Origin: Gammaproteobacteria bacterium
GTDB taxonomy: Bacteria > Pseudomonadota > Gammaproteobacteria > Thiohalospirales > Thiohalospiraceae
NCBI GenBank assembly: GCA_014762485.1
Contig: JABURU010000195.1
Location: forward strand, 1-7,524
Reading direction: 5' to 3'
Length of the DNA stretch: 7,524 nucleotides
In this document: piece after piece, positions 1 through 5,684 of the stretch
How positions within the stretch are numbered: position 1 is the stretch's first letter
Layout of the letters: each line of letters begins with the position of its first letter
Made by a program: the position numbers and the translations under genes
The notes under the pieces: generated by a model
Databases searched by the model: none
Told to the model about the DNA's origin: nothing
The model's input: only the letters and a program-made list of their open reading frames with translations

Positions 1-1
1 C

Positions 2-388
2 TATGCCGCTGTCGGCAGCATGATGTTTGACAAAATCAACCCAGTGTTATGGGATACCATCAGCATCTCCATGCTGACCCTGTTCCGTGTCGCCACCTTT
101 GAAGACTGGACCGATGTAATGTATGAAACCATGACGGTCTACCCTCTCAGCTGGATATACTATTTAACCTTCATCTTCCTTACCGCCTTTGTATTTTTGA
201 ACATGATGATCGGTATCGTACTGGATGTGATGCAAACCGAACATGAGAAATACAATCGTGAAGAAGGGATCGGCGAAGCCGGTGAAGTCCACTGGATTAA
301 ACAACATTCCGAAAAACAGGAACAACGTCTGGAACGAATGGAACAACAGCTTAACCAGGTACTTGAACGGTTAGACAAGAGTCGCTGA
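2..388 (+). CDS. Bacterial voltage-gated cation channel (NaChBac/Nav family), C-terminal part
   Basis: This is the 3' part of a gene that starts before the window; the frame is open from base 2 and ends at TGA 386-388. It encodes the pore end of a one-domain voltage-gated ion channel of the inner membrane, which works as a homotetramer. Visible in order are the pore helix (LTLFRVAT), the selectivity filter TFEDWTD (bases 95-115), and S6, a hydrophobic helix starting near SWIYYLTF and carrying the FLNMMIG signature. A charged linker and a C-terminal coiled coil follow, with L/M/L/V/L at heptad spacing in RLERMEQQLNQVLERL; this is the tetramerising tail typical of the family. The voltage sensor (S1-S4) lies outside the window, so voltage gating is inferred from the family. 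The filter carries three acidic residues (E, D, D), unlike the TLESW type of sodium-selective members, so calcium permeation is possible. Confidence 0.9.
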   Translation, partial: YAAVGSMMFDKINPVLWDTISISMLTLFRVATFEDWTDVMYETMTVYPLSWIYYLTFIFLTAFVFLNMMIGIVLDVMQTEHEKYNREEGIGEAGEVHWIKQHSEKQEQRLERMEQQLNQVLERLDKSR

Positions 389-418
389 AAAAATCACTCA
401 AGTTATCATCTTTTCAGC
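384..418 (+). other. 8-bp inverted repeat at the 3' end of the channel gene
   Basis: GCTGAAAA (384-391) and TTTTCAGC (411-418) are perfect inverted repeats around a 19-nt loop, and the left arm overlaps the channel stop codon. A hairpin here could protect or end the channel transcript. The loop is long and no T-run follows the right arm, so it is not a canonical intrinsic terminator. Confidence 0.35.
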
Positions 419-462
419 CGATAACACTGGTTAGCATTTTGTGAATCATGCCATTTATATGG

Positions 463-478
463 TATGGTTTACACCATA
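463..478. promoter_or_regulatory. Operator-like palindrome upstream of the STAS gene
   Basis: TATGGT-TTAC-ACCATA is a perfect 6-bp inverted repeat that ends one base before the predicted -35 box (480-485). A second, overlapping dyad, CCAT-TTAT-ATGG (451-462), adjoins it on the left. Two abutting dyads against a promoter suggest a binding site for a dimeric regulator. The regulator is unknown and the inference is from position only. Confidence 0.35.
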
Positions 479-479
479 G

Positions 480-508
480 CTGAAATGATTCTGACAGGCA
501 GCTATACT
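480..508 (+). promoter_or_regulatory. Sigma70-like promoter for the STAS gene
   Basis: The -35 box CTGAAA (480-485, 4/6 to TTGACA) and the -10 box TATACT (503-508, 5/6 to TATAAT) are separated by 17 bases. Transcription would start near 515, giving a leader of about 19 nt that contains the Shine-Dalgarno GGAG at 524-527. The upstream channel gene ends about 145 bases before the STAS start, so an independent promoter is expected. Confidence 0.5.
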
Positions 509-533
509 AAGCAACTAAACGCTGGAGTAGAAC

Positions 534-845
534 ATGGGCATCACAACATCGCTATCTAATGACAATACCACAGTGACACTTGCCATTAGCGGCAATTTCA
601 ATGCAGAAATGCAGCGCGAGTTTCGCGAAGCCTATAGCGAATATGCCAAGGAACATTCAAACCTGTCCTATGTCCTTGACCTGTCAAAAACGGAATATAT
701 GGACAGTTCCGCCCTCGGCATGTTACTGCTGTTAAAAGAATCTGTCGGCGATGATAAATCACGCGTCACCATCCGCGGTGCCAATGACTTTATAAAAGAT
801 ATCCTCGAAATCACTAATTTCGGTGATCTGTTCACTATCGCCTAA
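534..845 (+). CDS. Single-domain STAS protein (anti-sigma-factor antagonist type)
   Basis: The 103-residue product is a stand-alone STAS domain of the SpoIIAA/RsbV type, a cytoplasmic switch protein that binds a partner (classically an anti-sigma factor/kinase) depending on its phosphorylation. The core reads VLDLSKTEYMDSSALGMLLL. Ser58 in MDSSALG falls at the same residue number and motif position as the phosphorylated Ser58 of B. subtilis SpoIIAA, with Ala in place of the following Gly (MDSSGLG). The strand AISGNF near residues 17-22 and the end NFGDLF match the fold, and the length is usual for single-domain members. The start has GGAG at 524-527, six bases before ATG. It has its own promoter, and no RsbW-like kinase or PP2C phosphatase lies nearby, so its partners are encoded elsewhere. 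The target (sigma factor, secretion or biofilm control) cannot be told from the sequence. Confidence 0.88.
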   Translation: MGITTSLSNDNTTVTLAISGNFNAEMQREFREAYSEYAKEHSNLSYVLDLSKTEYMDSSALGMLLLLKESVGDDKSRVTIRGANDFIKDILEITNFGDLFTIA

Positions 846-868
846 GTTTGGAGCGCCTCCCCCTGGCC

Positions 869-888
869 TGTCAGACTCCTGACTGACA
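869..888. promoter_or_regulatory. Inverted repeat overlapping the NTPase operon -35 box
   Basis: TGTCAG (869-874) and CTGACA (883-888) form a perfect 6-bp inverted repeat around ACTCCTGA, and the right arm is the predicted -35 box itself. It could be an operator or a weak 3'-end hairpin for the STAS transcript. No T-run follows, which argues against an intrinsic terminator. Confidence 0.3.
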
Positions 889-911
889 AAACACGCGATA
901 TCTCTTACACT
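883..911 (+). promoter_or_regulatory. Sigma70-like promoter for the NTPase-metA-lipoprotein operon
   Basis: The -35 box CTGACA (883-888, 5/6) and the -10 box TACACT (906-911, 4/6) are spaced by exactly 17 bases. Predicted initiation near 918 gives a 24-nt leader to the GTG at 942, with the Shine-Dalgarno GGAG at 929-932. A TTG start at 921 would leave almost no leader. Confidence 0.5.
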
Positions 912-928
912 AGTCTCGCATTGTATCT

Positions 929-932
929 GGAG
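929..932 (+). promoter_or_regulatory. Ribosome binding site fixing the GTG start of the NTPase gene
   Basis: GGAG lies nine bases before GTG 942. It is downstream of the alternative TTG at 921, which has no purine-rich site in front of it. This site decides the start in favour of 942. Confidence 0.6.
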
Positions 933-941
933 TCATCTAAG

Positions 942-1787
942 GTGAAATTTACCGTCGAGCAGTTCCGTAACTGGGAACACAAATCCATCACTCTGCTAGG
1001 CATGTCCGGCGTTGGGAAAACCTGGCTGGCTAATATGCTACGCCGTAGTAACTGGTTTCACTTTTCCGGCGATTACCGCATTGGCTCTCGTTATCTGGAT
1101 GAGCCCATTCTGGATAATATCAAGCATCAGGCGATGGCAATCCCCTTCTTACGGGACTTGTTAAGAAACGACTCCATTCATATCGTCAATAATCTTACCG
1201 TCGATAATCTGCAACCTGTCTCCAGCTTTTTGGGCAAGCTCGGCAATCCAGAACTAGGAGGGCTGGGGCTCCAGGAATTCAAGTATCGGCAAAAACTACA
1301 CCTGCAGGCAGAAATCGCCACCATGCGTGATGTGCCCGACTTTATCGAAAAAGCACACGACATCTACGGCTATAATCATTTTCTCAATGATGCCGGTGGC
1401 AGTGTCTGTGAACTGGATGATCCAGATACCCTGGAAATCCTCTCTGAACATACCCTGTTTCTCTATATCAAGGCCACCGAGCAGGATGAAAAAGAGCTGA
1501 TTCGACGGGCCGAACTGGATCCCAAGCCTCTATATTATCGAGAAGAGTTTCTTGATGAGCAGCTCTCCATCTATATGGAAGAAAAACAACTGCCTTATGT
1601 GGCGATGATTGAGCCAGACGACTTTGTACGCTGGGTATTTCCTCGCCTGTTTAGTTCACGTATCCCGCGTTATGATGCAATAGCGCAACGGTATGGTTAT
1701 ACCGTAACTACTCAGGAGCTATGGCAGATACAAAATGAAGCCGAGTTCCTGGAACTAATAGAATCAGCCATAGACAAGCAGCAATAA
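942..1787 (+). CDS. P-loop NTPase of unknown function
   Basis: The product is 281 residues from a GTG start, chosen because GGAG (929-932) and the promoter fit it; a TTG at 921 would add seven residues without a ribosome site. Residues 20-27 are a clear Walker A motif, GMSGVGKT, right after the first beta strand (SITLL), so the protein binds ATP or GTP. The segment FLNDAGGSVCELDD followed by a hydrophobic strand (HTLFLYIKAT) recalls the layout of small-molecule kinases such as shikimate kinase, but I see no confident Walker B or substrate motif. There is no signal peptide or membrane helix, so it is cytoplasmic. It is the first gene of a probable operon and lies 16 bases before a MetA-family acyltransferase, so a link to methionine metabolism is possible but unproven. 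I do not recognise a named family. Confidence 0.8.
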   Translation: MKFTVEQFRNWEHKSITLLGMSGVGKTWLANMLRRSNWFHFSGDYRIGSRYLDEPILDNIKHQAMAIPFLRDLLRNDSIHIVNNLTVDNLQPVSSFLGKLGNPELGGLGLQEFKYRQKLHLQAEIATMRDVPDFIEKAHDIYGYNHFLNDAGGSVCELDDPDTLEILSEHTLFLYIKATEQDEKELIRRAELDPKPLYYREEFLDEQLSIYMEEKQLPYVAMIEPDDFVRWVFPRLFSSRIPRYDAIAQRYGYTVTTQELWQIQNEAEFLELIESAIDKQQ

Positions 1788-1803
1788 CCAACGGTATACA
1801 GAG

Positions 1804-2874
1804 ATGCCATTAGTCGCCCATACAGATCTACCCACTTTTGATCGCCTTAAACAGGAAGGAGAAACCATCCTGCCTCGCGACTACGCACAAAAGCAGGAGA
1901 TTCGCGAATTACATATAGGCCTGTTGAATATGATGCCGGATTCAGCACTGTCCGCGACAGAGCGACAGTTCTTTCGCCTGATAGGTGAAAGCAACCAGAT
2001 TGCACAATTTTATGTCCACCCCTTTACTCTCTCGGAACTTCAGCGTGATGAACAGGGCCAGGCCCATGTGGATCAATTTTACGAAAGCTTTGACGACATC
2101 AAGCAGCAGGGGCTGGATGCATTAATCATTACCGGCGCCAATGTTCAGGGACCCGAGTTATCCGAGCAGCCCTTTTGGAAACCATTAATCGAAGTCATTG
2201 ACTGGGCATATGATAATGTTACCTCGACACTATGCTCATGCCTGGCAACACATGCGGTAATGGAGTTCCGTTATCAACAAAAAAGACGCCCTTTAGGCTT
2301 TAAGCGCTGGGGTGTATATTCACATCAGGTAGTGGATCGCACCCACCCTCTGGTTGCGGGTGTCAATACACGCTTTGATGTTCCGCATTCCCGTTTTAAC
2401 CAGATAGACCGCCACCAGTTTGAAGATGCTGGCTTAAAAGTATTAGTAGAAAGTGAACAGGCCGGTGTACACCTGGCCGTCAGTGAAGATCTGTTCCGCA
2501 TCGTATTCTTCCAGGGGCATCCCGAGTACGACATCATTAGCTTGCAAAAAGAGTATAAGCGTGAAGTGGTCAATTTCTTCAATAATAAGCGAGATGACTA
2601 CCCCCCCCTGGTCGATAACTATTTTAACCTGCAGGTAGAAGCCATCCTGAGTGAATATCGTCAGCATGTATTACAGGCTAAACGAGCCAACCTCGCTATG
2701 CCGCCATTTCCAGAGCAACTGATCAGCCCCTGCCTGGATAATACCTGGCATGATACGGCAGAAGCCGTGATCAATAACTGGATAGGTATGGTGTACCAGT
2801 TAACCAATATTGATCGTCGTATACCATTTAATGAAAGTGTAAACCCGGCCGATCCTTTGGGACTTATTAAATAA
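1804..2874 (+). CDS. metA: MetA-family homoserine O-acyltransferase (divergent)
   Basis: The 356-residue product belongs to the MetA family, which transfers a succinyl or acetyl group from acyl-CoA to homoserine in the first committed step of methionine synthesis in the cytoplasm. Against recalled E. coli MetA (309 residues), the catalytic Cys142 is Cys146 here (STLCSCLATHA), His235 and Glu237 are His239 and Glu241 in GHPEYD, Lys163 is Lys167, Arg249 is Arg253 and Ser192 is Ser196. Two points are unusual. The acyl-specificity position (Gly111 in E. coli, Glu in acetyl-CoA users) is Gln115 in TGANVQG, and the E. coli lysine pair after LMP is replaced by MMPDSALSATE. The residues beyond the E. 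coli length lie mostly in the C-terminal third. The gene follows the NTPase by 16 bases with a weak ribosome site (CAGAG). I see no MetJ-like box or riboswitch upstream. Succinyl or acetyl use, or even another amino acid substrate, is open. Confidence 0.87.
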   Translation: MPLVAHTDLPTFDRLKQEGETILPRDYAQKQEIRELHIGLLNMMPDSALSATERQFFRLIGESNQIAQFYVHPFTLSELQRDEQGQAHVDQFYESFDDIKQQGLDALIITGANVQGPELSEQPFWKPLIEVIDWAYDNVTSTLCSCLATHAVMEFRYQQKRRPLGFKRWGVYSHQVVDRTHPLVAGVNTRFDVPHSRFNQIDRHQFEDAGLKVLVESEQAGVHLAVSEDLFRIVFFQGHPEYDIISLQKEYKREVVNFFNNKRDDYPPLVDNYFNLQVEAILSEYRQHVLQAKRANLAMPPFPEQLISPCLDNTWHDTAEAVINNWIGMVYQLTNIDRRIPFNESVNPADPLGLIK

Positions 2875-2878
2875 GGAG
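2873..2878 (+). promoter_or_regulatory. Strong ribosome binding site overlapping the metA stop codon
   Basis: AAGGAG shares bases with the metA TAA (2872-2874) and sits five bases before ATG 2884. This arrangement favours translational coupling of the lipoprotein gene to metA. Confidence 0.7.
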
Positions 2879-2883
2879 CGCTT

Positions 2884-3177
2884 ATGTCTCGCCAACTGAC
2901 CATCTTCGCAACACTAATATTGAGCCTCTTCCTGCTCTCTGCCTGTAGTGAAGAACAACAAAATAAGCTATCACGCCTGGGAGTTACCTGGCTGGAAGGC
3001 GACTATCACGTTACCTTTGCGGAAGGTAACCATAAAAAAACCTGGACGGTAATAGATGGTAAAGTCACATCCGAACCACAGAAAGGCTATTACTACTTTT
3101 GGGCCATAGAAAATGGTCGCAAGATGTATGTTCAGACCCCCATTGAGCGCACCTATATCGAAGAGATTCGGAACTAA
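2884..3177 (+). CDS. Small lipoprotein of unknown function
   Basis: The 97-residue product has a type II signal peptide: Arg3, a hydrophobic stretch (residues 5-18) and the lipobox LSAC with the lipidated Cys at 21. Ser at +2 predicts sorting to the outer membrane by the Lol rule. The mature part is about 77 residues, rich in aromatics and alternating polar and hydrophobic residues (GDYHVTFAEG, KTWTVIDGKVTS, GYYYFWAIENG, MYVQTPIERTYIEEI), which suggests a small beta-sheet fold. No cysteine other than the lipidated one and no catalytic motif is visible. The gene lies nine bases after metA with a strong ribosome site, so it is probably the last gene of the operon, and a hairpin follows 21 bases after its stop. 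I do not recognise the family, and its shared transcription with metA does not by itself show a shared function. Confidence 0.8.
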   Translation: MSRQLTIFATLILSLFLLSACSEEQQNKLSRLGVTWLEGDYHVTFAEGNHKKTWTVIDGKVTSEPQKGYYYFWAIENGRKMYVQTPIERTYIEEIRN

Positions 3178-3198
3178 TACCTTCGGTGACTTACCATC

Positions 3199-3228
3199 TG
3201 GAGTGATATATTTTGATATAACACTCCA
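3199..3228 (+). terminator. Hairpin after the lipoprotein gene, probable transcript end
   Basis: TGGAGTG (3199-3205) pairs with CACTCCA (3222-3228). After one A-A mismatch the stem continues as TATAT with ATATA (3207-3211 with 3216-3220), closing on a TTTG loop. This 12-pair stem lies 21 bases after the stop codon. The T-run expected of an intrinsic terminator is missing (TTCACTGTATTTGCTTT follows), so it may act as a 3'-end stabiliser or regulatory dyad instead. Confidence 0.45.
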
Positions 3229-3247
3229 TTCACTGTATTTGCTTTAG

Positions 3248-3261
3248 TTGATCCGGCTCAA
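3248..3261. promoter_or_regulatory. FNR-box-like site upstream of ndh
   Basis: TTGAT-CCGG-CTCAA matches the FNR consensus TTGAT-N4-ATCAA at nine of ten specified positions. It lies about 170 bases before the ndh start. FNR represses ndh in E. coli when oxygen is absent, so the site makes sense in context. The distance is large for direct repression unless the ndh promoter lies further upstream than I place it. Confidence 0.35.
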
Positions 3262-3262
3262 T

Positions 3263-3282
3263 GAGCTAAATAAGTTTAGCTC
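3263..3282. repeat. Perfect 8-bp inverted repeat, second hairpin in the gap
   Basis: GAGCTAAA (3263-3270) and TTTAGCTC (3275-3282) are perfect inverted repeats around a TAAG loop. The left arm overlaps a smaller dyad, GCTCA-A-TGAGC (3256-3266). There is no T-run after it. It could be a second transcript-end hairpin, an operator for ndh, or a copy of a dispersed palindrome. Confidence 0.45.
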
Positions 3283-3373
3283 CTACCCTCCCTGTTTACA
3301 TACTATTTGTGCACTAAAGTGTTACATTTTTTAAAATATTCGGCTTTAAAGAAGTAAAATTCCTTATCTAGCC

Positions 3374-3401
3374 TGTACAGACTCTTAATTTCACATATGA
3401 T
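3374..3401 (+). promoter_or_regulatory. Possible ndh promoter
   Basis: TGTACA (3374-3379, 4/6) and TATGAT (3396-3401, 5/6) are spaced by 16 bases and would start transcription near 3408. The whole region 3300-3431 is AT-rich and offers other -10-like sequences, such as TAAAAT at 3332 and 3355, so the assignment is weak. Confidence 0.3.
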
Positions 3402-3431
3402 CTTATACATTCAAATAACGACTTATCACTT

Positions 3432-4742
3432 ATGACAGAAAAACATCAAATTATTATTGTTGGTGGTGGTGCCGGTGGCCTGGAGCTGGCAACCAAGCTT
3501 GGACACAGCATGGGTAAAAAAGGCCTGGCCGATATCATCCTGATAGACAAGTCCCGTACCCATATATGGAAGCCTCTGTTACACGAGGTTGCGGCGGGCA
3601 CACTGGACTCCAGTGAAGATGAACTTGAATACCTGGCACAGGCGCGCTGGCATCACTTCCGCTTTCGTCTCGGCAAGATGACCGGGCTGGACAGGGACAC
3701 CCAGGAAGTGGTGGTCGCCCCTACCTATAACGCCGATGGCGAGATGATTATTCCCGAGCGACGGTTCCGTTATGACACCCTGGTTATGTCCGTCGGTAGT
3801 CTAAGTAATGACTTTGGCATTAAAGGTGTTAAGGAGCATTGTCTGTTTCTGGATAGCACCGAGCAGGCCGAGCGTTTTCAGCAAAAGATGCTGGATGCCA
3901 TGATACGCGCACACGCGGGTCATAAAGCGATTGAAAAAGGGCAACTGGATGTTGCCATAGTCGGTGCCGGCGCCACAGGTGTTGAGCTGGCGGCCCAGTT
4001 ACACCATGTCGCCCGGCAACTGTCGGCTTATGGACTGGACACCATAGATCCATCAGAACATATCAAGCTGCATATCATTGAGGCGGGTCCACGTATTCTT
4101 CCGGCCTTACCTGAACGCATATCTAACTCGGCGTTAAAGGTATTAAGCAAACTGGAAGTGACCGTACATGTAAACGAGCGCGTGATAGAGATCACCGACG
4201 AAGGCATTCATACCTCCAGTGGACAGGTGATACCGGCGCGTTTCAAGGTCTGGGCCGCGGGTATCAAGGCGCCCGATTTCATGCAAGAGCTGGCCGGCCT
4301 GGAAACCAATCACATCAACCAGCTGGTAGTCCATACCAATCTACAAACTACCCGTGATGAGCGAATTTTCGCGATGGGTGACTGTGCCGCCTGCCCGATG
4401 GGTGATAGCGGTAGCAATGTTCCCCCACGTGCACAAGCCGCACACCAAATGGCCTCATTGGTGTATAAGAACATCAAGCGGAAATTGAAAAACCGGACAC
4501 TGGTTAACTATCACTATAAAGACTATGGTTCGCTGATCGCGATGGGACGCTATAGCACGGTAGGAAACTTGATGGGTAATCTGACCGGGCCATTTTTTAT
4601 CTCCGGTTTTATCGCCCGGTTTGTTTATCTAAGCCTGTACAAGATGCACCAGGCGGCCCTGTATGGCTGGCCACGCGCCATCTTGATCGCTTTTTTGCAC
4701 TTTTTGCGCAAAGGCATCGACCCCCAGGTTAAACTTCACTAA
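3432..4742 (+). CDS. ndh: Type II NADH:quinone oxidoreductase (NDH-2)
   Basis: The 436-residue product is a single-subunit, non-proton-pumping NADH dehydrogenase that passes electrons from NADH through FAD to quinone on the inner face of the cytoplasmic membrane. The length nearly equals that of E. coli Ndh (434). The FAD Rossmann fold begins at IIIVGGGAGGLELA (residues 7-20). The NADH-binding fold has VAIVGAGATGVELAA (174-188) with Glu217 at the end of its second strand (LHIIEAG), as expected for NADH. AMGDCA (314-319) is the second FAD contact, and PRAQAAHQM (332-340) is the family's quinone-site signature. An amphipathic, aromatic-rich C-terminus (about 387-425) should anchor it to the membrane. 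No Shine-Dalgarno is visible before ATG 3432, but the start fits the family N-terminus. It stands alone, separate from the upstream operon, and its stop codon overlaps that of the convergent gene. Calcium or copper regulation cannot be judged. Confidence 0.95.
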   Translation: MTEKHQIIIVGGGAGGLELATKLGHSMGKKGLADIILIDKSRTHIWKPLLHEVAAGTLDSSEDELEYLAQARWHHFRFRLGKMTGLDRDTQEVVVAPTYNADGEMIIPERRFRYDTLVMSVGSLSNDFGIKGVKEHCLFLDSTEQAERFQQKMLDAMIRAHAGHKAIEKGQLDVAIVGAGATGVELAAQLHHVARQLSAYGLDTIDPSEHIKLHIIEAGPRILPALPERISNSALKVLSKLEVTVHVNERVIEITDEGIHTSSGQVIPARFKVWAAGIKAPDFMQELAGLETNHINQLVVHTNLQTTRDERIFAMGDCAACPMGDSGSNVPPRAQAAHQMASLVYKNIKRKLKNRTLVNYHYKDYGSLIAMGRYSTVGNLMGNLTGPFFISGFIARFVYLSLYKMHQAALYGWPRAILIAFLHFLRKGIDPQVKLH

Positions 4743-5500
4743 GGGTGAGTTGCCAGCCTGGGACTAGCCGAAAAATCACCAAACACCATATAGCCTCTGG
4801 ATAAAGGAGGCTGTATGGCTTTCACTGCCTGCACAATCTCCTTATCATCACCTTGCTTTAACGCCTTACGTAGTTCAGACAAGGCGCGAGACTCACTTTC
4901 CAGCGCCTGCTGTAAATACTGATACTGATATTCCTGCAGGTGATAATCGTAGGGATTAATGACCGTGACTTTTAATCGACTCCACTCTCGTTCTGCTCGC
5001 ATCGTCAGGTTAAGTAGTTTCATACGTGCGTGCTCTGATAATTGTCTATTTGCTAGGTCACGAACGGAGATAACGATCGATTCTACCAATAGGTCATAAC
5101 GGGCCAGCTCATCGGGAAAATACTCCATTTGATATCTTTGCCTGATCACTGCGAAACGCTCGCGTACCTGTAATAATGAGGCATAAGCAGCAACTAACTC
5201 ATCCTGTTCTACCTGACGTTGAGTTGACTGAATCAACCACTCCAGTCGATCCATATCAAAATTCCATGCCAGATCTGCTGGCATGTTATAGCCGTATTGC
5301 CGTTTAAACTGCCACCAGCTATCGAGCAAGCGAGACACGGCCTGAGAAGCATGAGGGCTTTGTTCCCGAACTAATGACAGCGCCGGTATATATTGCTTGT
5401 CCAGCATAACCATAGCGTCTTTTAAATTGGCCTGGGCCGATGTAGACAATGCAACAAGGGTAATGAGCCAGAACCAGGAAGACGCCATATACCGCCGCAT
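4739..5500 (-). CDS. Exported helical protein of unknown function
   Basis: The product is 253 residues from ATG 5498-5500, chosen because GAGAGG lies five bases upstream and the protein then starts with a clean Sec signal peptide (Arg2, Arg3, hydrophobic WFWLITLVAL, predicted cleavage after AQA at 24). The frame is open up to base 5596, but that extension would bury the signal. The mature protein is almost certainly all alpha, rich in Gln, Glu, Arg and aromatic residues with long amphipathic stretches (residues about 85-240). It ends in the short motif GYMVFGDFSA. No CxxCH haem site, cysteine pair or metal cluster is evident, so it is not a cytochrome. It is probably periplasmic. The gene is convergent with ndh, sharing four bases at the stop codons, and divergent from the EEP lipoprotein gene. 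I do not recognise a named family. Confidence 0.75.
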   Translation of the reverse strand: MRRYMASSWFWLITLVALSTSAQANLKDAMVMLDKQYIPALSLVREQSPHASQAVSRLLDSWWQFKRQYGYNMPADLAWNFDMDRLEWLIQSTQRQVEQDELVAAYASLLQVRERFAVIRQRYQMEYFPDELARYDLLVESIVISVRDLANRQLSEHARMKLLNLTMRAEREWSRLKVTVINPYDYHLQEYQYQYLQQALESESRALSELRKALKQGDDKEIVQAVKAIQPPLSRGYMVFGDFSASPRLATHP

Positions 5501-5505
5501 CACTA

Positions 5506-5511
5506 CCTCTC
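5506..5511 (-). promoter_or_regulatory. Ribosome binding site fixing the start of the exported helical protein
   Basis: On the minus strand this reads GAGAGG, five bases before ATG 5500. It supports the short form of the protein, which begins at the signal peptide, over the longer open frame from 5596. Confidence 0.65.
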
Positions 5512-5567
5512 TTTTCAAAATATTTATACCGTGACTGATAGCGAAAATATCACAGGATACGAGACGA

Positions 5568-5596
5568 ATAACAGGGAAATGCTCATCTTGTAACAA
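5568..5596 (-). promoter_or_regulatory. Possible promoter for the exported helical protein
   Basis: On the minus strand, TTGTTA (5596-5591, 4/6) and TGTTAT (5573-5568, 4/6) are spaced by 17 bases, which would give a leader of about 60 nt. A TATAAA nearer the gene lacks a matching -35 box. The evidence is modest. Confidence 0.25.
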
Positions 5597-5658
5597 AGAT
5601 TTACATAATCAGTTCCTGATATGCCTGGTACGGCCATTGGCTATCATACAAACATTTG

Positions 5659-5667
5659 TGCTATAAA
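5659..5667 (+). promoter_or_regulatory. Extended -10 promoter for the EEP lipoprotein gene
   Basis: TG-C-TATAAA is an extended -10 element (5/6 core plus the upstream TG). The best -35 candidate, TTGGCT (5637-5642), is 19 bases away, which is long but tolerable for this promoter class. Initiation near 5674 would leave only about 11 nt before ATG 5685, or about 23 nt before ATG 5697. Confidence 0.4.
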
Positions 5668-5684
5668 AGAGTTATCAAAAAATA

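Noticed and set aside
921..941. TTG start seven codons upstream for the NTPase
   Set aside because: No ribosome site precedes it, the predicted transcript starts about three bases before it, and GGAG lies downstream, in front of the GTG at 942.
2601..2608. Run of eight C bases inside metA as a phase-variation tract
   Set aside because: The frame is intact across it and the gene is a biosynthetic enzyme, not a surface structure. It is short and more likely a chance run, though a possible spot for sequencing slips.
2325..2903. Minus-strand open frames opposite metA and the start of the lipoprotein gene
   Set aside because: They are shadows of conserved plus-strand coding sequence, with no ribosome sites or recognisable motifs.
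3178..3431. Hidden small gene or riboswitch in the longest intergenic gap
   Set aside because: I found no credible start with a ribosome site and no known riboswitch core. The hairpins, the FNR-like site and AT-rich promoter sequence account for what I can see.
3972..4053. Minus-strand open frames inside ndh
   Set aside because: They lie opposite strongly conserved flavoprotein motifs and show no independent coding signs.
5501..5596. N-terminal extension of the exported helical protein
   Set aside because: The open frame continues upstream, but the extension would bury a well-formed signal peptide, and a good ribosome site sits just before ATG 5500.
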